The position numbers and the translations under genes are program-made. The notes under the pieces were generated by a model, which did not search any database, was not told where the DNA came from, and saw only the letters and a program-made list of their open reading frames with translations. Positions 1 to 6,311 of a stretch of DNA of 9,389 nucleotides are shown here, in pieces; the first letter of the stretch is position 1; each line of letters starts with the position of its first letter. Source of the stretch: Clostridiales bacterium (GTDB lineage: Bacteria > Bacillota > Clostridia > Lachnospirales > Lachnospiraceae); NCBI GenBank assembly GCA_019418195.1, contig DYCJ01000046.1, positions 4,727 through 14,115 of the forward strand. Direction: 5' to 3'.

Positions 1-2269
1 CTTCCATACTCACGACAGTAGTCGTCATCAGTGCACTGAGCCCTACCAGCTTCACATTCTTATCAAGCACCATATCTACGATCTGTTCCGGAGCAACATC
101 TTTGCCCAGATCGATCACGTCAAAGCTGTAATTCTCAAGAAGTACTTTCACGATATTTTTTCCGATATCATGGATATCACCTTTTACGGTGGCAAGGATA
201 ATTGTTCCGATCTTTTCCTGCACTTCTCCGCTTTTATCCATTTTATCTTTCAGGATCGCGAAAGCGCTTTTGGCCGCCTCGGCACTCATAAGAAGCTGCG
301 GGAGAAAGAGCGTCCCCGCTTCAAATCCGTCACCCACATGGTTCAACGCCGGAATGAGTTCCGTATTAATGATCCCGAGCGGCTCCTGTGTCTCAGAGAG
401 TTCTGCCGTGATCAGGGCAGCGTCTTCCTTAAGTCCTTTTTCGATAGATTCTCTCAGACTGACTGCTGTTTTCCTTCCGTTTTCGGAAGGCGCAGCATTA
501 GCCGTCTGTACATTACTGTAATGATCGATATATGACTCACAGTTTGCATCCAGTCCCATCAAAGCATGATATGCATACCATGCTTTCATCATGTCCTCTG
601 ATGACGGGTTGATGATTCCCGCACTCAGCCCGTTCATCATTGCCATTGTATAGAACGCAGCGTTTACAACGGGGCGGGCAGGAAGACCGAAAGAGATATT
701 AGATACTCCGAGCACTGTATTGACATTCAGATCGTCCCTCAGGCGGCGGAGCGTCTCGAGAGTTACTTTTGCTCCGTCAGGTTCCGAACTTATCGTCATG
801 GCCAATGCATCGATCACGATATCCTTTTTCTTAATTCCGTATTTTGCCGCTTCGGAGATGATCCGTTCAGCGATACGGACACGCCCTTCTGCATCTCCGG
901 GGATCCCCGCTTCATCCAGTGTCAGCCCAATGACAACGCCCCCGTATTTCCGGATCAGGGGAAAGACCTTATCCATGGATTCCTGCTTCCCGCTGACGGA
1001 ATTGACCATCGCCTTACCATTATAGATTCGCAGCGCCGCCTCCATTGCAGCAGCATCCACCGTATCGATCTGAAGAGGCAGATTAACGACACTCTGCAGT
1101 GCCTGCACGGTTTCTTTCATCATAGCTATTTCATCAATATCAGGCAGTCCTACATTAACATCAAGGATATGGGCTCCGTTGTCCTGCTGGGCAATCCCCT
1201 CACGCAGGATGTACTCAAGGTCATGATCTTTCAGCGCCTGTTTGAATTTTTTCTTTCCGGTCGGATTGATTCGTTCTCCAATGATCTTTGAACCTTTTCC
1301 GAGAAAGACGCTCTGACCGTAGGAAGATACGATCGTATCGTTTTTTTCGGATGGCGGAATGATGTCCAGCCTTCTGCAGAAGTTTGTCATAGCCTGTATA
1401 TGATCCGGAGTAGTCCCGCAGCACCCGCCGATCACACATGCCCCCATTGAAACGATCTTCCCCATATATCCGGCAAATTCTCCCGGTGACACATCATAGT
1501 AAGTATGTCCGTCTCTTTGCTTCGGGAGGCCGGCATTCGGTTTAACGATCACGGGAAGAGAAGAATATTTTATATACTCTTCAACCACCGGAAGCATCTG
1601 TTCAGGTCCCATCCCGCAGTTAATGCCCAGAGCATCTACCCTGAGTCCTTCAAGAAGAGCGATAACAGAAGGAACATCCGCACCAGTAAGCAGTTTCCTG
1701 CGTTCATCGAAGATGGCAGTAGCAAATACTGGAAGTGAAGTATTCTCTTTTGCCGCCAGGACAGCTGCTTTCAACTCATAGGTATCACTCATGGTCTCTA
1801 TATGGATCAGGTCGGCCCCGGCCTCTTCTCCCCAGACCATCACTTCCCTGAAAGCCTCGTAAGCGGTTTCAAAATCCAGGTCACCCATAGGTTTTAACAG
1901 TTTCCCTGTGGGTCCGATGTCAAGAGCTGTATATACGGTGCGTTTTCTGCCTGATATGCCGGAATGGCCAGATGATATTGTATCGGCTTCATCAGCAGCT
2001 TTCTTAGCTAGATCCACAGCTGTTTTTACAATATCCTCAAGAGAGCACCCTTCTGCATGAAATTTCAGCGCATTGGCCCCGAATGTATTAGTGAGCACAA
2101 TGTCGCTTCCGGCTTCAATATATCTTTTATGTATTTCTTTGATCACTTCCGGCCGGGATATATTCCATGTTTCCGGGAGTTCTCCCGGAGCCAGCCCTTT
2201 TTCCTGCAGAAGTGTTCCCATTCCCCCGTCAAAGAAAAGTAATTCTTTACCTAATCTGTCTGTGATCAT
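1..2269 (-). CDS. metH: Cobalamin-dependent methionine synthase, 3' end outside window
   Basis: Transfers a methyl group from 5-methyl-tetrahydrofolate via cobalamin to homocysteine, making methionine in the cytoplasm. About 756 residues are visible. The homocysteine domain (about 1-300) has FDGGMGTLLQ near the start and the zinc ligands Cys218 (in GINCGMGP) and Cys283/Cys284 (in GGCCGTTP). The pterin domain starts near residue 310 with GERINPTGKKKF. A cobalamin cap region follows, then the Rossmann B12 domain with KGDIHDIGKNIV, whose His700 is the expected lower cobalt ligand, and GLSALMTTT just before the edge. The ATG at 2269 has AAAGGA 6 nt upstream. Clostridial homologues of about 800 residues end soon after the B12 domain; here too the reactivation domain seems to be supplied by the separate gene just upstream. 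The domain order is seen directly; absence of a fused activation domain is inferred, because the end is cut off. Confidence 0.96.
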   Translation of the reverse strand, partial: MITDRLGKELLFFDGGMGTLLQEKGLAPGELPETWNISRPEVIKEIHKRYIEAGSDIVLTNTFGANALKFHAEGCSLEDIVKTAVDLAKKAADEADTISSGHSGISGRKRTVYTALDIGPTGKLLKPMGDLDFETAYEAFREVMVWGEEAGADLIHIETMSDTYELKAAVLAAKENTSLPVFATAIFDERRKLLTGADVPSVIALLEGLRVDALGINCGMGPEQMLPVVEEYIKYSSLPVIVKPNAGLPKQRDGHTYYDVSPGEFAGYMGKIVSMGACVIGGCCGTTPDHIQAMTNFCRRLDIIPPSEKNDTIVSSYGQSVFLGKGSKIIGERINPTGKKKFKQALKDHDLEYILREGIAQQDNGAHILDVNVGLPDIDEIAMMKETVQALQSVVNLPLQIDTVDAAAMEAALRIYNGKAMVNSVSGKQESMDKVFPLIRKYGGVVIGLTLDEAGIPGDAEGRVRIAERIISEAAKYGIKKKDIVIDALAMTISSEPDGAKVTLETLRRLRDDLNVNTVLGVSNISFGLPARPVVNAAFYTMAMMNGLSAGIINPSSEDMMKAWYAYHALMGLDANCESYIDHYSNVQTANAAPSENGRKTAVSLRESIEKGLKEDAALITAELSETQEPLGIINTELIPALNHVGDGFEAGTLFLPQLLMSAEAAKSAFAILKDKMDKSGEVQEKIGTIILATVKGDIHDIGKNIVKVLLENYSFDVIDLGKDVAPEQIVDMVLDKNVKLVGLSALMTTTVVSME

Positions 2270-2310
2270 ATGTAGTCCTTTCTCATCTTGTCATAAATTT
2301 GTATATTTGA

Positions 2311-2323
2311 GTTGAATTTCAAC
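2311..2323. repeat. 13-bp perfect palindrome in metH leader
   Basis: GTTGAATTTCAAC is a perfect inverted repeat (6-bp arms around one central base) in the 57-nt gap between the reactivation gene and metH. The single-base centre makes it a poor RNA hairpin, but it could be a site for a dimeric DNA-binding protein. No U-tract follows, so it is not a terminator. A palindrome of this size in AT-rich DNA can also arise by chance, and I know of no regulator with this exact consensus. Confidence 0.3.
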
Positions 2324-2326
2324 GTT

Positions 2327-2971
2327 CTATCTACGGTACTCGCAATCGGTCTTATCACACGCCTCGCATCCTGCAACGGGACATCTCTCTTTAGCCGGAC
2401 TTATTCCGATCAGGGCAGTAACAGATTTGGATGGAGTCATCATATAACTGTCCGTCATTGTAAGTCCGATCGTTTTTGCACAGTCCAGAATCTGCATAAG
2501 TTGTTTTTGGTAATGAATATCAAAATCTCCGTATCCCGGACTGAAACGCGGTCTGAGATAGAGCCCGTCTTTTTCCAGCTCCTCTCCGAGCTCCGTCTGT
2601 TTTTCATCGCAGAATTCTTCGAGGAGTGTGGCCGCACATGCCTGCTGGATCACGGCACGGCTCATATCTGTCAGCGAAGTCCTCCGGATCAGCTGATCCA
2701 CCCCCGCGCCGAGAGTCGCACCGAAAAGTACGGCTTTTATACAGCCTTTCAGATTCCTCGAAAGGCTGCGGCTCTCGATTGAAATATTTCCTATCATTAT
2801 CCTGCCGTCCGTAATCTGTTCTATATCAAAAATGCGGCAGATGGATTTGGGCCCCGATGCATTTTCCACATCAGAAAATGCGTCTTTGATCATCATACGG
2901 GTCCTCTCATCTGCCGTATTTCTTCCATATCCCAGATAACGGACGGCTTCCTTCATCCGTCTGTCTGTCAT
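2327..2971 (-). CDS. Stand-alone methionine synthase (MetH) reactivation-domain protein
   Basis: A 214-residue protein matching the AdoMet-dependent activation domain that is fused to the C-terminus of MetH in E. coli. That domain binds S-adenosylmethionine and remethylates cob(II)alamin after accidental oxidation. Key signatures are LRPRFSPGYGDFD (about 139-151), equivalent to the RPxxGYP-type AdoMet-binding segment of MetH, and MMTPSKSVTALIGIS (about 177-191). A similar free-standing protein is known next to MetH in Thermotoga. The C-terminus has four cysteines, C197-x4-C202-x2-C205-x4-C210, which look like a metal site; this is not part of the E. coli domain. The ATG at 2971 lies 9 nt after the metF stop, and its Shine-Dalgarno AGGAG overlaps that stop (TAG), which suggests translational coupling. 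The position between metF and metH supports the role. It has no standard gene symbol that I am sure of. Confidence 0.88.
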   Translation of the reverse strand: MTDRRMKEAVRYLGYGRNTADERTRMMIKDAFSDVENASGPKSICRIFDIEQITDGRIMIGNISIESRSLSRNLKGCIKAVLFGATLGAGVDQLIRRTSLTDMSRAVIQQACAATLLEEFCDEKQTELGEELEKDGLYLRPRFSPGYGDFDIHYQKQLMQILDCAKTIGLTMTDSYMMTPSKSVTALIGISPAKERCPVAGCEACDKTDCEYRR

Positions 2972-2980
2972 TTAAATCTC

Positions 2981-3850
2981 CTAAGCCTTAATGATATCTG
3001 ATAAATTGCCTATGATCGCCGCAGCTACATCGGGTCTGTTCATCGAATAAATATGTATGTTTTTTACACCATTGGCGAGCAGATCGATGATCTGATCCGT
3101 TGCATATGCGATTCCTGCCTGTTTCATAGCTGCCGGTGAACTGCCGAATCGATCCAGAATCGCCAGAAACCGGCGCGGAAAGACTGTACCTGAGAGTTCC
3201 TGGCTCTTCTTCATCTGGGCAGCGCTTGTGATCGGCATGATACCCGGAAGAACGGGAACAGTGATTCCTGCCTCTCTGATCCTGTAAAGAAAATTATAAT
3301 GGATATCATTATCAAAAAACATCTGAGTCGTAAGGAAGTCTACCCCGCTGTCGACTTTCTGCTTCAGATAACGGATATCATCTGTCTTGTGCTCATTCTC
3401 TACATGCCCCTCGGGATAACACGCGGCCCCGACACAGAAGTCACCATGCTTTCTGATCTCTTCTACGAGTTCATAAGCATATCTGAACCGGTCTGTATCC
3501 GGGAATGTCAGACCTTCAGGGATATCCCCGCGCAGCGCAAGAATATTTTCGATACCGAGTTCTTTGAGCCTGCCGATCACCAGCCTTACTTCCTCCTTTG
3601 TCGAGGAGGCGCATGTCAGATGGGCAAGACTTAATAAATGCAGGTCATTTTTGATGTGTGAAGCAATTTTTGCAGTATTTTTACTGGTGCCTCCCCCGGC
3701 GCCGTAAGTAACACTGATAAATGCCGGATCCAGTGTGGCAATCTCATCAACAGCATGGATCACCTTATCGTAATCCTCATCTTTTTTGGGCGGAAACACT
3801 TCAAAGGATATATGTATCCTGTCTTCATTCAATCTGTCAATTATTTTCAT
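2981..3850 (-). CDS. metF: Methylenetetrahydrofolate reductase
   Basis: Reduces 5,10-methylene-tetrahydrofolate to 5-methyl-tetrahydrofolate with FAD, supplying the methyl donor for MetH. The 289-residue length is normal for bacterial MetF. Visible motifs are ISFEVFPPKKDEDYD (about 14-28, with Glu17 matching the catalytic Glu of the FExFPP motif), SVTYGAGGGTS (46-56), ILALRGDIPEG (103-113, Asp109 near the flavin) and DFLTTQMFFDN (171-181, Gln176 in the folate site), ending with GVKNIHIYSMNRPD. The chosen start is the ATG at 3850: the family N-terminus begins there, and AGGAG lies 12 nt upstream, a rather long spacing. The frame is open up to an ATG at 3940, but that would overlap glgA by 58 nt and add unconserved residues. 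It begins 32 nt after the glgA stop and is followed closely by the reactivation gene and metH. No metV partner, as found in some acetogens, is seen. Confidence 0.96.
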   Translation of the reverse strand: MKIIDRLNEDRIHISFEVFPPKKDEDYDKVIHAVDEIATLDPAFISVTYGAGGGTSKNTAKIASHIKNDLHLLSLAHLTCASSTKEEVRLVIGRLKELGIENILALRGDIPEGLTFPDTDRFRYAYELVEEIRKHGDFCVGAACYPEGHVENEHKTDDIRYLKQKVDSGVDFLTTQMFFDNDIHYNFLYRIREAGITVPVLPGIMPITSAAQMKKSQELSGTVFPRRFLAILDRFGSSPAAMKQAGIAYATDQIIDLLANGVKNIHIYSMNRPDVAAAIIGNLSDIIKA

Positions 3851-3882
3851 CGGGCCTGAATACTCCTGTTTTCTTATGAAGC

Positions 3883-5331
3883 CTACTCGCCGATCAGGCT
3901 CTTGTAAAGCTCCTCGTACTGCCCTGCCGAGTTCTTCCATGAGAAATCCTGACTCATGGCGCGCTCAATGATCTTGTTCCAGTCGCGTTTTTTATCGTAA
4001 TAAATTCTTTCTGCATAGCGTACTGTATTCAGCATCTCATGTGCATTATAATTGCAGAAGCTGAAGCCTGTACCGGTCTTTTCATATTCATTGTACGGCT
4101 CAACCGTATCTTTAAGTCCGCCTGTCTCCCGAACGATCGGGAGTGTTCCATAGCGAAGGCTCATAAGCTGGCTCAGTCCGCATGGTTCAAAGAGTGAAGG
4201 CATCAGGAATGTGTCGCATGACGCATAGATCCTGTGTGAAAGTTCGTCGGAATAATAAATATTCGCCGAAACACGGCCGGAATACTTCCATGCAAAGTGG
4301 CGGAACATGTTTTCATATTTTACATCGCCTGTACCGAGCACCACGATCTGTACTGCGTCCTGGCACAGCTCATCCATAATATAGTCGACCAGATCGAATC
4401 CTTTCTGATCTGTCAGGCGGGATACCATACCGATCATCATTACTTTCGGATCTTTCTCCAGTCCGAGTTCTTCCTGAAGAGAAATCTTGTTGAGCGGTTT
4501 GTTCTTTCTGAAATCATCGATCGTAAAGTTCTTTGCGATACGGTTGTCAGTCGCGGGATTCCAGTCGTCGTAATCAAGTCCGTTCACGATACCGCACAGA
4601 TCACCGGATCTGGCAGACATGAGCCCGTCAAGTCCTTCTCCGTAGAACGGAGTTTTGATCTCCTCTGCATAACTGTTGCTGACTGTCGTTACTTTATCAG
4701 CATATACAATGCCTCCTTTTAACAGGTTGGCATCTTTGTACGCTTCCATCTTATCCGGTACAAAGTAATACTCCGGGAGTCCTGTGATACCTCTGACCGT
4801 CTTTGTATCCCATACCCCCTGGAACTTCAGGTTATGTATCGTCATGATCGTCTTGATCCCGCGGTAATATTCTCCCAGATATCTGAAGTTATCAAGATAA
4901 ACAGGGATCAGTCCTGTCTGCCAGTCGTGACAGTGGATGAGATCAGGCCTGAATCCGATCACAGGCAGTATACTCAGGACAGCTTTTGAGAAGAAAGCAA
5001 ATTTCTCGATCCCCCACTTCGGATCGCCGTCGTACGGTGCAAATCCGCTGAAATAATGTTCATTATCAATAAAGTAGAACGTAATGTCATTGAGTACGGT
5101 CTTCAGTACGCCAACATACTGATCCTGGCCTGCTATATCCATGTAGAAATGTGTAACATATTCCATCCGGTCTTTCCATTCCTGTTTCATACAGGTATAT
5201 TTAGGCATTACTACACGGACATCATACTTCGATTTGTCAAATTCTTTCGGGAGCGAGCCGACAACATCGGCAAGTCCTCCTGTCTTGATAAACGGGACAC
5301 ACTCTGATGCAGCAAACAAAATGTTCTTCAT
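3883..5331 (-). CDS. glgA: Glycogen synthase (ADP-glucose type, GT5)
   Basis: Adds glucose from ADP-glucose to the non-reducing ends of alpha-1,4-glucan in glycogen synthesis. The protein has 482 residues, close to the bacterial GlgA norm of about 477. The N-terminal GT5 domain has KTGGLADVVGSLP (16-28), with the Lys-x-Gly-Gly ADP-glucose loop, and IHCHDWQTGLIPVYL. The C-terminal GT-B half has MIGMVSRLTDQKGFDL, and FEPCGLSQLMSLRYGTLP around Glu382, which corresponds to the conserved catalytic-site Glu377 of the E. coli enzyme, followed by RETGGLKDTV. The ATG at 5331 is preferred over one at 5346 because a full GGAGG lies 8 nt upstream of it and the conserved KNILFAASE begins there; the upstream codon itself overlaps this Shine-Dalgarno. 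No glgB, glgC or glgD is adjacent. A promoter is seen in the gap after spo0A, and no terminator separates it from metF. Confidence 0.96.
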   Translation of the reverse strand: MKNILFAASECVPFIKTGGLADVVGSLPKEFDKSKYDVRVVMPKYTCMKQEWKDRMEYVTHFYMDIAGQDQYVGVLKTVLNDITFYFIDNEHYFSGFAPYDGDPKWGIEKFAFFSKAVLSILPVIGFRPDLIHCHDWQTGLIPVYLDNFRYLGEYYRGIKTIMTIHNLKFQGVWDTKTVRGITGLPEYYFVPDKMEAYKDANLLKGGIVYADKVTTVSNSYAEEIKTPFYGEGLDGLMSARSGDLCGIVNGLDYDDWNPATDNRIAKNFTIDDFRKNKPLNKISLQEELGLEKDPKVMMIGMVSRLTDQKGFDLVDYIMDELCQDAVQIVVLGTGDVKYENMFRHFAWKYSGRVSANIYYSDELSHRIYASCDTFLMPSLFEPCGLSQLMSLRYGTLPIVRETGGLKDTVEPYNEYEKTGTGFSFCNYNAHEMLNTVRYAERIYYDKKRDWNKIIERAMSQDFSWKNSAGQYEELYKSLIGE

Positions 5332-5351
5332 ATTACGATCCTCCATTTTCT

Positions 5352-5373
5352 GCCTTTCCTCGCCGCAAAAGGC
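5352..5373 (-). other. Small hairpin in glgA leader
   Basis: The arms GCCTTT and AAAGGC (6 bp) enclose a 10-nt loop in the predicted 5' leader of glgA, ending 7 nt before the GGAGG ribosome binding site. It has no U-tract after it, so it is neither an intrinsic terminator for spo0A nor an obvious attenuator. It may simply affect mRNA stability or ribosome access, or be chance. Confidence 0.3.
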
Positions 5374-5388
5374 ATCTTATCACTTGCT

Positions 5389-5416
5389 ATTATACCCCAT
5401 TCCCCGCATATTGCAA
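5389..5416 (-). promoter_or_regulatory. Predicted sigma-A promoter for glgA
   Basis: On the minus strand a perfect -10 TATAAT (5394-5389) lies 16 nt downstream of TTGCAA (5416-5411), or 17 nt downstream of TTTGCA (5417-5412); each -35 option matches TTGACA at four of six bases. Transcription should start near 5382 and give a leader of about 50 nt. The position in the 79-nt gap between spo0A and glgA fits independent expression of glgA. No Spo0A-box-like heptamer is seen here. Confidence 0.7.
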
Positions 5417-5425
5417 AGGATTTTA

Positions 5426-6217
5426 TCAGCTTTTGTGACGATATTCCAGCTGGATCGTATCTGCGATCAGTGCAATGAATTCGGAGTTCGTCGGTTTTCC
5501 CTTTCCTGTGCTTACCGTATAGCCGAACAGTTCGTCCAGTGTGTCAAGTTTCCCTCTGCTCCAGGCTACCTCGATGGCATGCCGTATGGCCCGTTCCACA
5601 CGGCTGGAAGTTGTCTGATACTTTTTTGCCACCGTAGGATAGAGTATCTTTGTTATTGCATTTAAGACGTCCATGTCATTTACTGCCATTATAATGGCGT
5701 CACGCAGATAATGGTATCCTTTGATATGAGCGGGGATTCCTATCTCATGGAGCATATTTGTGACACGGCTCTCCAGATTCTCTGTTTTCAGAGTATTATC
5801 TGTCGTAATATCGTCATTCTTCCTTTCCGTATTTCTTGACAGATTTCTTATGGATTTTATCCGTTCAAGCAGCATCCTGTTGTTGAACGGTTTCATAATA
5901 TAGTAATTTGCGCCTTTGTCAAATGCGTCTTCTGTGATCTTTTCCTGGCCGACCGCTGTGATCACAATGAAATACGGATGTTTACTGACAGAGTTGTCCT
6001 GTCCCACTTTCTCCATGACGGTCAGTCCGTCCATTTTCGGCATGATCAGATCGAGAAGAACAACATCCGGTTTCCTGTCCTTGATGATCTGACACATTTC
6101 CTCGCCGTTTTTGGCCTTTCCGACCAGATCCAGCTCTTTGTCCGTGCTGATGATTTCGTCAAGAACATCCAGTATTTTCTGGTTATCATCAGCGATGGCC
6201 ACACGCAAATGCTCCAT
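5426..6217 (-). CDS. spo0A: Stage 0 sporulation response regulator Spo0A
   Basis: Master transcription factor for entry into sporulation; when phosphorylated it binds 0A boxes and activates or represses early sporulation and stationary-phase genes. The protein has 263 residues (about 267 in Bacillus subtilis). The receiver domain (about 1-120) shows the acidic pocket Asp10/Asp11, phospho-acceptor Asp56 in [13 protein letters not shown], switch Thr87 and Lys109 in YYIMKPF. A variable linker (about 121-150) leads to the Spo0A-specific DNA-binding domain, with [20 protein letters not shown] and [13 protein letters not shown] covering the recognition helix, and [19 protein letters not shown] near the end. 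These match the Bacillus protein almost word for word. The ATG at 6217 is chosen over the one at 6244 because AAAGGAG lies 8 nt upstream and the receiver fold begins there. In Clostridia it is usually phosphorylated directly by orphan histidine kinases. It follows spoIVB by 94 nt and has its own promoter and 0A-box-like sites. Confidence 0.98.
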   Translation of the reverse strand: MEHLRVAIADDNQKILDVLDEIISTDKELDLVGKAKNGEEMCQIIKDRKPDVVLLDLIMPKMDGLTVMEKVGQDNSVSKHPYFIVITAVGQEKITEDAFDKGANYYIMKPFNNRMLLERIKSIRNLSRNTERKNDDITTDNTLKTENLESRVTNMLHEIGIPAHIKGYHYLRDAIIMAVNDMDVLNAITKILYPTVAKKYQTTSSRVERAIRHAIEVAWSRGKLDTLDELFGYTVSTGKGKPTNSEFIALIADTIQLEYRHKS

Positions 6218-6267
6218 TTTCTCCTCTCCTTTAGAACTGAGCACCTTCCTTAAAACGCCACTCGCTT

Positions 6268-6296
6268 ATTATATCCGCGTGAAAATGCAGAATCAA
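6268..6296 (-). promoter_or_regulatory. Predicted sigma-A promoter for spo0A
   Basis: On the minus strand TTGATT (6296-6291) and a perfect TATAAT (6273-6268) are separated by exactly 17 nt. Transcription should start near 6261, giving a leader of about 44 nt before the spo0A ATG. I looked for a sigma-H promoter, as used by spo0A in Bacillus, and did not find a convincing AGGA-type -35 with a GAAT-type -10 at the right spacing. Confidence 0.75.
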
Positions 6297-6311
6297 GAAT
6301 ATTTTGTAGCA

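Noticed and set aside
170..535. 121-codon open frame on the plus strand opposite metH
   Set aside because: It lies opposite the conserved B12 and cap domains of MetH and shows no family resemblance.
2270..2326. SAM or cobalamin riboswitch before metH
   Set aside because: The gap is 57 nt, too short for either class, and none of their conserved core elements is visible.
2312..2782. 156-codon open frame on the plus strand opposite the reactivation gene
   Set aside because: It is antisense to a recognised conserved gene, has no recognisable motif, and its composition reads like a mirrored coding frame.
3851..3940. Extended MetF start at 3940
   Set aside because: It would overlap glgA by 58 nt in another frame and add 30 residues before the normal MetF N-terminus.
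4297..4722. 141-codon open frame on the plus strand opposite glgA
   Set aside because: Antisense shadow of a clearly conserved glgA region; no ribosome binding site or domain was recognised.
5352..5373. Intrinsic terminator after spo0A
   Set aside because: The stem is only 6 bp with a 10-nt loop, lies after the glgA promoter, and is followed by AGAAAATGG rather than a U-tract.
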